From: Altererythrobacter sp. XM-24bin4
GTDB lineage: Bacteria > Pseudomonadota > Alphaproteobacteria > Sphingomonadales > Sphingomonadaceae
DNA: 64,000 nucleotides
Assembly (NCBI GenBank): GCA_003149575.1
Contig: QCWG01000001.1
Coordinates: 463,183 to 527,182, forward strand
Direction: 5' to 3'
In this document: positions 42,105 through 49,839 of the stretch, one piece after another
Position numbering within the stretch: the first letter of the stretch is position 1
How the letters are laid out: each line of letters opens with the position of its first letter
The notes under the pieces: model-generated
What the model saw: only the letters and a program-made list of their open reading frames with translations
What the model was told of the DNA's origin: nothing
The model's database searches: none
Translations under genes and position numbers: made by a program

Positions 42105-42602
42105 TTAAATGCGGTTGGCAAGCAGCCGCGCCAGTTGCTCGATCCCTGCGGCATCCTCAGGCTTGAACCTGGCTGGTTCAGGGGAATCCAGATCGATAAC
42201 CGCGACAACTTGACCATTCCGGACAACCGGCACCACCACTTCGGACAGGCTGGCAGAATCACACGCAATATGTCCGGGGAATGCGTGCACATCCTCGACA
42301 AGCTGAGTCGCGCCTGTTTTCGCGGCGGTCCCGCACACGCCGGCGCCCATCGGAATGCGGATACAGGCGGGGCGGCCAACAAACGGGCCGAGGACGAGCT
42401 CGCCTTCACCATCATCGTTCTCCAACACCCGATAGAACCCAGCCCAGTTCAGTCCGGGCACAAACTCCCATATGAGGGCGGCTATATTCGCCATATTGGC
42501 AATGGGGTCACTCTCGGTCGCGGTTAGCGCATCCGCAGCGTTACATAGCTGTCGGTACCGCTCGTTGGCATCGAGGTTCTCGTCGAGTTTGAAATCATAC
42601 AT
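42105..42602 (-). CDS. msrC: Free methionine-(R)-sulfoxide reductase (GAF domain)
   Basis: 165 residues, single GAF domain. Reduces free L-methionine-(R)-sulfoxide in the cytosol. The three family cysteines are C80 (GRPACIRIP), C90 (GAGVCGTA) and C114 (HIACDSASLSE); C90 and C114 take part in catalysis in characterised members. WEFVPGLNWAGFY and VIDLDSPEPARF are also family hallmarks. Convergent with parB. Confidence 0.92.
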   Translation of the reverse strand: MYDFKLDENLDANERYRQLCNAADALTATESDPIANMANIAALIWEFVPGLNWAGFYRVLENDDGEGELVLGPFVGRPACIRIPMGAGVCGTAAKTGATQLVEDVHAFPGHIACDSASLSEVVVPVVRNGQVVAVIDLDSPEPARFKPEDAAGIEQLARLLANRI

Positions 42603-42721
42603 CGTGGGAAGCGATCTAAGCGGAGCCGGTCAAATAGCAAGGCCCGCGGCTGATCCGGGTGCCATGTCTGTTGAATGTAGCCTATTGCCGCTCGCATGGA
42701 CCGGGCTTATGCCTGACACCC

Positions 42722-44191
42722 ATGAGCATTCTCAAAAAGATCCTGATCGCCCTCCTTGTCATTCTTGTGCTTCTCGGCGCGGCCCTCTGGTGGGTATCAC
42801 GCGGAAGCCCCGCCGAGCTTTCGATTGAGGCGGTTGCGGGAACCGACCCGACCCTGGAGGAACCCAATCCCGAACCCGTCCCTACGGTGCAGATCGCCAA
42901 ACCGGTGGGATGGGATGATGGCGACGCGCCGAACGCAGCAGAAGGTCTGGCGGTTGGACGCTTTGCCGAAGGGCTTGATCATCCGCGCGTGCTTCAGGCG
43001 CTGCCGAATGGAGACGTTCTCGTCACGCTTACGCGATCACCCAAAAGCGAGGAAGATGGCGGCATCATGGCCTTGATCGCCGATTGGTTGATGACCCGTG
43101 CAGGGGCTACCGGAGATTCTGCCAATGAAATTGTGCTGCTGCGTGATGGGGATAATGACGGTATCGCGGAGATACGGCGCACAATTGCTAATGAAAGTAA
43201 TGGTTTGGACTCACCATCGGGCATGGGGTGGCATGATGGTAAGCTCTATGTCGCCAACCACAATGCTTTGCTGGCGTATGACTATGAATTGGGCGCAGAT
43301 AGCGTAACCGGTGAGCCGACCAAGCTGATGGATCTGGCACCTGGTGGCGGCCACTGGATGCGCAACCTCGAGCTAAGCGAAGATGGCACGCGGATTTATG
43401 TCGCGGTTGGTTCGGTATCCAATATCGGCGAGCAAGGCATGGAGGTCGAAGAAGGCCGTGCCATGATTTGGGAGTATAATCTCGAAACCAATCGCCAGCG
43501 CCAGTTTGCCGGTGGATTGCGCAATCCCAACGGCCTAGCGTTCAGCCCCTGGTCGGGCGAACTCTGGACCACAGTGAATGAGCGCGACATGCTCGGCGGA
43601 GATCTGGTGCCAGACTATCTGACCAATGTGCCGATTGGCGCCCAGTACGGCTGGCCGTGGGTTTATTGGCGCACCAATATCGACGAGCGCGTCAAAGCTC
43701 CGCGTCCAGCATATCTTGCTGAATATGCGCGCAAGCCCGAATACGCGCTCGGCCCCCACGTGGCTGCGTTGGGTCTGGTGTTTACGCAAGAGGGGCACAG
43801 GATGGGCGAGACATTCGCAAGCGGGGCATTCATTGCGCGCCACGGCTCGTGGAACCGCAAACCACCATCGGGATACGATCTGGTCTATGTCGCCTTTGAT
43901 GAACTCGGCAATCCAGAAGGTCTGCCGGTTCCCGTGTTGGACGGGTTTCTGAACGAGGACGGCACCACCAAAGGCAGACCGACCTGGGTCGAATGGGCGG
44001 GCGACGGATCACTGCTGATGACTGATGACACCGCCGGGATTATCTGGCGAGTTCACGCACCCGGAGCGGAGCCAGGAGCAGGTATTGCGCGACTTCAATC
44101 AGACTCACTACCGCCCCGCCGCCAGTTGACGGGTGATGCCCGGGCATCCTTCAATGAGGAGGATTACGCGCGCGAAGTTCCCGCTCAGTAA
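42722..44191 (+). CDS. PQQ-type sorbosone/glucose dehydrogenase-like protein
   Basis: 489 residues from ATG 42722 (SILKKILIALLVILVLLGAALWW), a single N-terminal membrane anchor or uncleaved signal, so the catalytic beta-propeller is periplasmic. The propeller shows RNPNGLAFSPWSGELWTTVNE, YGWPWVYW and AFIARHGSWNRKPPSGYD, matching the L-sorbosone dehydrogenase/soluble aldose dehydrogenase group that uses PQQ or haem. No PQQ biosynthesis genes are in the window, so the cofactor and substrate are uncertain. Confidence 0.85.
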   Translation: MSILKKILIALLVILVLLGAALWWVSRGSPAELSIEAVAGTDPTLEEPNPEPVPTVQIAKPVGWDDGDAPNAAEGLAVGRFAEGLDHPRVLQALPNGDVLVTLTRSPKSEEDGGIMALIADWLMTRAGATGDSANEIVLLRDGDNDGIAEIRRTIANESNGLDSPSGMGWHDGKLYVANHNALLAYDYELGADSVTGEPTKLMDLAPGGGHWMRNLELSEDGTRIYVAVGSVSNIGEQGMEVEEGRAMIWEYNLETNRQRQFAGGLRNPNGLAFSPWSGELWTTVNERDMLGGDLVPDYLTNVPIGAQYGWPWVYWRTNIDERVKAPRPAYLAEYARKPEYALGPHVAALGLVFTQEGHRMGETFASGAFIARHGSWNRKPPSGYDLVYVAFDELGNPEGLPVPVLDGFLNEDGTTKGRPTWVEWAGDGSLLMTDDTAGIIWRVHAPGAEPGAGIARLQSDSLPPRRQLTGDARASFNEEDYAREVPAQ

Positions 44192-44200
44192 GAGAGCGGG

Positions 44201-45055
44201 CTAAAGCTTCTTCCCGGCTCGACCCGCCAGTTCGACGACGAATTGCCAAGCGGCACGGCCGGACCGCTGCCCGCTCTGCATTGCCCATTCAAGCGCCTCT
44301 TCTTCGCTGAACTTCAACTCCAGCGGACCGGCATAGGCGCTGACCATCTCGATATAGGCACCTTTGCTGCATGGATGGAAACCCACGGTCAGTCCAAAAC
44401 GATCAGCCAAAGCAAGCTTGTCATCGGTTGTATCGCGGCGGTTGAGCGGGCTTTCGTCAGAGCCGGAGTTTTGCTCGCTTGCCTGACGCGCGAGAATGGC
44501 GCGGCGATTGGATGTGACGGCGAGCCGGCAATTGCTCGGCCTTGCCTCTACGCCGCCTTCAAGCCAGCTTCGCAAACGGCGCGGACCAACAGTGTCTTCC
44601 TCGGCAAAACCAAGATCATCTATAAAGATCAGGAACTGGCGCTTTTCGCCGCCAAGTCGACTGAACAGTTCGGGCAATGAATCAAGCGCATCAGGTGCGA
44701 CTTGTACAAGCCCCAGGGCCATGGACGCACCATCCTGCACCCGACGTGCAGCGGATCGGACCAGCGCGGATTTTCCCATTCCGCGCGTGCCCCATAGCAG
44801 CATGTCATGCGACGCCTTGCGCCAAGCCAATCGGTCGATGTTCTCGAGCACCAGCTCTTTCTGGCGGTCAATTCCACGAAGATCATCGAGATCGGGCGCA
44901 GTGATCTTCTCGAGCTCGCGCGCGTTCTTTCCGTCCCAGACATAGGCTGGCATTGTGCGCCAATTGATAGCTGCCGGGGCAGGCGGAGCTATTCGCTCTA
45001 ACGCATTTGCAATGCGAAGCAGCGCGTCATGATCGGGGGCTTGGTCGTTGTCCAC
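44201..45055 (-). CDS. DUF815 AAA-type ATPase
   Basis: 284 residues. P-loop LLWGTRGMGKSALVRSAAR, Walker B FLIFIDDLGF and the sensor-1 VTSNRR identify an AAA+ fold; LRGIDRQKELVLENIDRL before it is the DUF815 hallmark. The substrate is unknown. It is convergent with the sorbosone-type gene and follows the acyl-CoA dehydrogenase by 10 bases on the same strand... the latter is encoded upstream at 45066-46808. Confidence 0.88.
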   Translation of the reverse strand: MDNDQAPDHDALLRIANALERIAPPAPAAINWRTMPAYVWDGKNARELEKITAPDLDDLRGIDRQKELVLENIDRLAWRKASHDMLLWGTRGMGKSALVRSAARRVQDGASMALGLVQVAPDALDSLPELFSRLGGEKRQFLIFIDDLGFAEEDTVGPRRLRSWLEGGVEARPSNCRLAVTSNRRAILARQASEQNSGSDESPLNRRDTTDDKLALADRFGLTVGFHPCSKGAYIEMVSAYAGPLELKFSEEEALEWAMQSGQRSGRAAWQFVVELAGRAGKKL

Positions 45056-45065
45056 GCACTAACAC

Positions 45066-46808
45066 TTAAACGGCGAAGGCATCGGCTGAAAGGCTGTAAA
45101 GCAATTCAGCGCCGCCTGTAGCGGCGGCCCCCTGACCCATTGCCTCCGGAACGATGCGATCGAGGAAGAATCGGGCTGTGACGGGCTTTGTCTTGGCAAG
45201 CGCTGGCGCTGCGCCGCCTGCAACGGCTTTCGCTTGCTTTGCAAGCTGCCATCCGGCGACCGCAACAGAGAGCATGGTACAAAACGGCACGCTGCCAGCC
45301 AGGCGATCATCCAGACTTGCCTCTTCACTCATCCAGCTGGCGACAGAGGTGCAATCTTGCGCTAGCGCGCGCAATTGCGGCTCGTCAGCCGATTCCGCGA
45401 GGATGTCGGCGATAAGTGACTGCACGACGCCGCCCCCCTCGAGCCCCAGCTTGCGCGTGACCAGGTCGGCCGCCTGAATACCGTTGGTGCCTTCGTATAT
45501 CGGGGCAATCTTGGAATCGCGCCAGTGTTGTGCCGCGCCGGTTTCCTCGATGAAGCCCATTCCCCCGTGCACCTGCACGCCCATTCCGGCGACCTCGATG
45601 CCGATATCGGTGCCCCATGCCTTGACCAAAGGAACAAGCACTTCCGCGCGCAGCTTGGCTGCGTTGTCGCCGATCCTCCCGCGATCGACCTGACCCGCAC
45701 AGTAATAGAGGAGTGCGCGTGCCCCCTCGGTCAGCGCTTTCATACGCAGCAGCATGCGGCGTACATCTGGATGCTCGATAATCGCCACAGGAGTTTTGTC
45801 GGGTGATCCGGCGCGTGCCGACTGGACGCGATCCGCCGCGTATGCAATCGCTTGCTGGGTCGCGCGCTCACCGATCTGCACACCCTGATTGCCAACATTG
45901 ATGCGCGCATTGTTCATCATTGTGAACATTGCCATCAGCCCGCGGTTTTCCGCGCCGACAAGTTCGCCGATACATTCACCATTGTCGCCATAGCTCATCA
46001 CACAGGTGGGTGAGGCATTGATACCGAGCTTGTGCTCCAGGCTGACGCAGCGCAGATCGTTCTTCGGGCCGAGACTTCCATCATCCTTCACATGGTATTT
46101 GGGCACAAGGAACAGCGAGATACCGCGCGAACCCTCGGGTGCGTCAGGCAGCCGCGCGAGCACCAGATGGATAATGTTCTCTGCCAGTTCGTGCTCACCC
46201 CAGGTGATGTAGATCTTCTGGCCCTGGATCAGATACTTTCCGGCATGTTCGCCGCTTTCGATGGGGGTGGCGGTGCTACGCAGTGCGCCAACATCACTGC
46301 CTGCCTGCGGCTCGGTCAGGTTCATTGTACCCGACCACTTGCCGCTGACGAGATCGGGCATGTATTTCGCTCGTTGCGCGTCAGATCCGTGATGCTCGAT
46401 CGCTTCGATTGCTCCCACACTCAACATGGGCAGCAGGTTGAATGCCATATTGGCGGAACCTAGATTTTCCAGCACATTGCACGCCAATGTGAAGGGCAGG
46501 CCCTGGCCCCCGAATTCCTCTGGCGATGCGATCGCGTTCCAGCCTTGCGCGACATATTCGTCATAGGCCTGCTTGAATCCGTCGGGCAACCGGACCACAC
46601 CATTCTCAAGCTTCGCCCCTTCCAGATCTCCGATCCGGTTGAGCGGCGCGAACTCGCCCGCGGCGAATTGGCCAACACCTTCGACAATTGCTTCGACCAG
46701 ATCGGCCTCGGCGGAGGTAAAGCGTTCAGTCTTGGCGAGCTCTTCGATCCCGGCATTAACGCGGATTGCGAGCAGCTGGTCCTGGGTGGCGGGCTTGTAA
46801 GGAGTCAC
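45066..46808 (-). CDS. Acyl-CoA dehydrogenase
   Basis: 580 residues, the long form with C-terminal extension (as in DmdC-like enzymes). FAD-dependent alpha,beta-dehydrogenation of acyl-CoA. Seen: WSGTMNLTEPQAGSDVGALR (FAD/substrate loop), QGQKIYITWGEHE, VQVHGGMGFIEETGAAQHWRD (C-terminal FAD site) and KIAPIYEGTNGIQAADL with the conserved catalytic glutamate position. Chain-length specificity cannot be read. Divergent from the threonylcarbamoyl-AMP synthase gene across 65 bases. Confidence 0.92.
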   Translation of the reverse strand: MTPYKPATQDQLLAIRVNAGIEELAKTERFTSAEADLVEAIVEGVGQFAAGEFAPLNRIGDLEGAKLENGVVRLPDGFKQAYDEYVAQGWNAIASPEEFGGQGLPFTLACNVLENLGSANMAFNLLPMLSVGAIEAIEHHGSDAQRAKYMPDLVSGKWSGTMNLTEPQAGSDVGALRSTATPIESGEHAGKYLIQGQKIYITWGEHELAENIIHLVLARLPDAPEGSRGISLFLVPKYHVKDDGSLGPKNDLRCVSLEHKLGINASPTCVMSYGDNGECIGELVGAENRGLMAMFTMMNNARINVGNQGVQIGERATQQAIAYAADRVQSARAGSPDKTPVAIIEHPDVRRMLLRMKALTEGARALLYYCAGQVDRGRIGDNAAKLRAEVLVPLVKAWGTDIGIEVAGMGVQVHGGMGFIEETGAAQHWRDSKIAPIYEGTNGIQAADLVTRKLGLEGGGVVQSLIADILAESADEPQLRALAQDCTSVASWMSEEASLDDRLAGSVPFCTMLSVAVAGWQLAKQAKAVAGGAAPALAKTKPVTARFFLDRIVPEAMGQGAAATGGAELLYSLSADAFAV

Positions 46809-46873
46809 GTTGATTGCTTCCTTTTGTTCGGGAATCTCTTGGCAATTTGCAGTACCCCCTATAGCGGGCAGGC

Positions 46874-47821
46874 ATGGCCGGTAACAAGAACGCTACGGAA
46901 GTGCTGCGTGCCGATGCGCAAGGCATCGCGCGTGCGGCTGCGATTCTGGAACGTGGCGGGCTTGTAGCGGTTCCCACCGAGACGGTTTACGGGCTGGCGG
47001 CGCGAGCAGACAGCCCTGATGCTGTGGCTAAGATTTACCAAGCCAAGGGGCGGCCCGGCTTCAATCCGCTGATTGTCCACGTGACCGGCGCTGAGCAAGC
47101 GGGGCGTTACGCGGCGGTCAATCCGAAAGCGCGCGAGCTTATAGATGCATACTGGCCGGGCCCGCTGACTTTGGTGTTGCCAATTCGCGCGGACTGCGGA
47201 CTTGCACCTGCTGTTACGGCTGGACTGCCCACATTGGCGCTGCGCGCGCCAGCGCACCCCGTGATGTGTGAACTGCTGGGGGTGCTCGACTTTCCAATGG
47301 CAGCACCGTCAGCCAATCGCAGCGGATACATCAGCCCGACCAGCGCTCAACATGTGCTTGAAACGCTGGACGGGCGGATTGATGCGGTGATTGACGGGGG
47401 GGTATGCGAAGCAGGTTTGGAGTCGACAATTCTGGCGGTGCGAGCAGATGGTTCGCTAGACGAATTGCGTCCGGGCCCCATCCGGATCAATGGCCTGCAT
47501 GGCACATTCAGTGAAAGGGCTGATGCGAGTATTGAGGCCCCGGGCCAACTCGCCAGCCACTATGCGCCGGGCAAGCCGCTGCGGTTGAACGCAGACGCCG
47601 CTGATGCAGGCGAATTCCTGATCGGGTTCGGCGGAATTTCGGGCGATTGCACGCTTTCGGCCTCGGGTGATCTCGATGAAGCCGCCACGCGGCTGTATGA
47701 TTGCCTGCATCAGGCTGCAGCCAGCGAGCACCCCCGGATTGCCATAGTGCAAATACCCAATGAGGGCATTGGCGAAGCCATCAATGATCGATTGCGGCGC
47801 GCAGCCACCCCGGCCGGGTAG
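46874..47821 (+). CDS. L-threonylcarbamoyladenylate synthase (Sua5-type)
   Basis: 315 residues, so the long Sua5 form: a YrdC domain (residues ~10-200: GGLVAVPTETVYGLAARADS, KGRPGFNPLIVHV, APSANRSGYISPT) plus a C-terminal Sua5 domain joined by the PGQLASHYAPGKPL linker. Makes threonylcarbamoyl-AMP from threonine, bicarbonate and ATP for t6A37 of tRNA. The stop abuts the end of the convergent lipoprotein gene with no gap. Confidence 0.94.
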   Translation: MAGNKNATEVLRADAQGIARAAAILERGGLVAVPTETVYGLAARADSPDAVAKIYQAKGRPGFNPLIVHVTGAEQAGRYAAVNPKARELIDAYWPGPLTLVLPIRADCGLAPAVTAGLPTLALRAPAHPVMCELLGVLDFPMAAPSANRSGYISPTSAQHVLETLDGRIDAVIDGGVCEAGLESTILAVRADGSLDELRPGPIRINGLHGTFSERADASIEAPGQLASHYAPGKPLRLNADAADAGEFLIGFGGISGDCTLSASGDLDEAATRLYDCLHQAAASEHPRIAIVQIPNEGIGEAINDRLRRAATPAG

Positions 47822-48172
47822 TCAATTTCCTACGGGCGTTGCAGCAGCTTCGCCCAGCGCCGGATTACTTTCCAGCAGCGCCTGAATTTCGGAATGGATG
47901 TCACGCGCTTCGCCACATGCGCGTTCGCTCCCGTCGCGGCAATCTTCCAATCGGTCTTCATAGCGCCGGTTAAGCTTGCCGAGCTCTTCTTCGGCCTTGC
48001 GAAGCTCGCGTCCGCGCTTTTCGTCGGCTTCGGATTGGCTGGTGGTCGCCAGATCGACGCCCTTGCTCGCGACACGCACAGGTGCCGTCACTACATCAGC
48101 CGCCGCTTTGACGAGGCATCCGCCAAGCAGAGATGAGGAAAGGGTTAGGGCCATAAGATAAAGACCACGCAT
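47822..48172 (-). CDS. Small outer-membrane/periplasmic lipoprotein (DUF6726-like)
   Basis: 116 residues from ATG 48172; a GTG at 48187 in frame is an alternative. Signal with lipobox LLGGC at about residue 17-19, followed by LVKAAADVVTAPVRVASKGVD and a long basic/acidic coiled-coil-like helix (RGRELRKAEEELGKLNRRYED) with two further cysteines. I associate the TTSQSEADEKRGRELR pattern with DUF6726, from memory only. Function unknown. Confidence 0.75.
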   Translation of the reverse strand: MRGLYLMALTLSSSLLGGCLVKAAADVVTAPVRVASKGVDLATTSQSEADEKRGRELRKAEEELGKLNRRYEDRLEDCRDGSERACGEARDIHSEIQALLESNPALGEAAATPVGN

Positions 48173-48297
48173 GAGGGGGCGTCTCACACGCGCTCGATCG
48201 AATGTCTAGCAAAAGCTGGCCGCGCTTGCGGCTAAGCGCGCTGCATTCCGTATTACCGATGCAATACACGAAGGGACACAGTTCAACCGCACAACGG

Positions 48298-48327
48298 CAA
48301 AGGGCCACCCTTGCGAGCAGCCCTTTG
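48298..48327. terminator. Hairpin downstream of carD
   Basis: CAAAGGGC (48298-48305) and GCCCTTTG (48320-48327) form a perfect 8-bp stem with a 14-base loop, 39-68 bases past the carD stop on the minus strand. There is no T-run. Nothing else is evident in the 193-base gap to the lipoprotein gene. Confidence 0.4.
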
Positions 48328-48365
48328 TCGGTCCAGATATGCGATTGGTCGATGAACCTTGCGGA

Positions 48366-48899
48366 TCAATCTTCCTCATCTGTCTCGTAATATTGCGGCG
48401 CATGGGTGCGTAGCACGTCGAGGATTTTCTCAAGCGCAGTCGGCTCGTCAGTTTCGTCCATCGCCGCCAGTTCGCGAGCGAGCCGGCTGGAGGCCGCTTC
48501 AAAGATCTGGCGCTCCGAATAACTTTGCTCGGGCTGATCTTCGGGGCGGAACAGATCGCGTGTTACCTCAGCGATCAATACGATCTCGCCGGAGTTGATC
48601 TTCGCTTCGTATTCCTGCGCGCGGCGTGACCACATTGTGCGCTTGACCTTGGGCTTGCCTTTCAGCGTTTCCATAGCCTCTTTCAAGGTCGTGTCAGACG
48701 ACAGCTTGCGCATGCCGATTGATTCTACCTTGTTGGTAGGAACGCGCAGGGTCATGCGTTCCTTCTCGAAGCGCAGTACATAGAGTTCGAGCTGCATCCC
48801 GGCGATTTCTTCATTCTGAAGCTCGATAACACGGCCAACACCGTGCTTGGGATAAACAACATAGTCGCCTACACTAAAGGCGAGGGCCTCGTTTGCCAT
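48366..48899 (-). CDS. carD: CarD-family transcriptional regulator
   Basis: 177 residues. N-terminal RNA-polymerase-interacting Tudor-like domain (FSVGDYVVYPKHGVGRVIEL, YVLRFEKERMTLRVP) and a helical DNA-binding C-terminal part with the conserved MWSRRAQEYEAKINSG tryptophan. CarD stabilises open promoter complexes, especially at rRNA promoters. The C-terminal acidic tail (VLRTHAPQYYETDEED) is common in alphaproteobacteria. A perfect palindrome lies at 49056-49074 in the 269-base gap upstream. Confidence 0.94.
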   Translation of the reverse strand: MANEALAFSVGDYVVYPKHGVGRVIELQNEEIAGMQLELYVLRFEKERMTLRVPTNKVESIGMRKLSSDTTLKEAMETLKGKPKVKRTMWSRRAQEYEAKINSGEIVLIAEVTRDLFRPEDQPEQSYSERQIFEAASSRLARELAAMDETDEPTALEKILDVLRTHAPQYYETDEED

Positions 48900-49055
48900 G
48901 CAAAATCCTTTCTACTGGCACGATCCAAACAGGCAGTCGAAGGAACCTGATCGGGCCTGCCGGGGCAGGCGCCGCGTTGGTGCCTATCGATGTTTGCTGT
49001 TGGCCGAGCCTTCCTATTTTCACCCGAGCGCCGGGACCAATCCGGCGTGGTTGAT

Positions 49056-49074
49056 CAATTGTGTAACACAATTG
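49056..49074. promoter_or_regulatory. Palindrome in the carD upstream region
   Basis: CAATTGTG-TAA-CACAATTG, perfect 8-bp arms with a 3-base centre, about 160 bases upstream of the carD start in the gap to fdxA. Size and symmetry suit a dimeric repressor. A GC-rich 7-bp hairpin (48955-48970) is also in this gap. Confidence 0.4.
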
Positions 49075-49168
49075 GAACAAAATTACGAGTCGCAACCTAT
49101 TCGGTGCGAAACACGCGCATATCTGGCCGGATTGTCAGGTTTTCAGCAGCCAGGGCACTGATCGCGAA

Positions 49169-49507
49169 TCAGTCGCCCTCGCCGGGGGCTTCAGTGAAAT
49201 ATTTTTCAAACTTGCCCTCTTCACCCTTGTGATCATCGGCGTCAGCGGGCGGCTCTTTCTGACTGGTGATATTGGGCCATTCCGCAGAAAACTTGGTGTT
49301 GAGCTCGAGCCATTTTTCGAGGCCGTCTTCTGTGTCAGGCAGGATCGCTTCAGCGGGGCATTCCGGCTCACACACGCCGCAATCGATGCATTCGGAGGGA
49401 TTGATGACGAGCATATTCTCGCCCTCATAGAAGCAATCGACAGGGCAAACTTCAACGCAATCGGTGTATTTGCATTTGATGCAGGCCTCGGTGACGACAT
49501 AGGTCAT
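49169..49507 (-). CDS. fdxA: 7Fe ferredoxin FdxA
   Basis: 112 residues. The N-terminal half carries [20 protein letters not shown], the [3Fe-4S] site type followed by [15 protein letters not shown] for the [4Fe-4S] cluster, as in FdxA of alphaproteobacteria. Electron carrier in the cytosol; another client of the suf system. The tail is acidic ([20 protein letters not shown]). It overlaps the S4-protein gene by 4 bases. Confidence 0.95.
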   Translation of the reverse strand: MTYVVTEACIKCKYTDCVEVCPVDCFYEGENMLVINPSECIDCGVCEPECPAEAILPDTEDGLEKWLELNTKFSAEWPNITSQKEPPADADDHKGEEGKFEKYFTEAPGEGD

Positions 49508-49839
49508 GTGGCGGAATTCCCTTGCAGATTATGTTGCACTTTCGCTGCTAGTGGTTTTTCGCCGCTCCGGTCAAGCTCCCGATAATGAGAGCGGGCCTTT
49601 TCAGGCGAGCCGCGTTGTTCGGGCAGCTCGAGAACCTCGATTATCTTGACCTGAGTGCCAAGCATGAAGGTAAGCACGTCTCCGACGCGGATCTCCTCGC
49701 TGGTGCGGGTAATGTGCCGGCCATTGTGGCGCATGTGTCCGGCATCGACCATGACAGAGGCGCGGCTGCGTGTACGTGCAATGCGTAAATAGACCAGCAG
49801 GCGGTCGATTCGCATGCCTCTGCAGGCACCTTCGCCCAT
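49504..49839 (-). CDS. S4 RNA-binding domain protein (Hsp15-like)
   Basis: 111 residues. S4 motif at the start ([33 protein letters not shown]), then a [20 protein letters not shown] strand pattern. Hsp15-type proteins bind 50S subunits with stalled nascent chains. ATG 49839 forms TAATG with the helicase stop; an internal ATG at 49815 with AGAGG before it is an equally good start. Between the helicase and fdxA, overlapping both. Confidence 0.88.
   Translation of the reverse strand: MGEGACRGMRIDRLLVYLRIARTRSRASVMVDAGHMRHNGRHITRTSEEIRVGDVLTFMLGTQVKIIEVLELPEQRGSPEKARSHYRELDRSGEKPLAAKVQHNLQGNSAT

Noticed and set aside
47076..47090. CACGTG cores at 1627, 43757, 47080 and 56107 as extra parS sites
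   Set aside because: Only the central hexamer or part of it matches; flanking bases do not fit the 16-base parS consensus.
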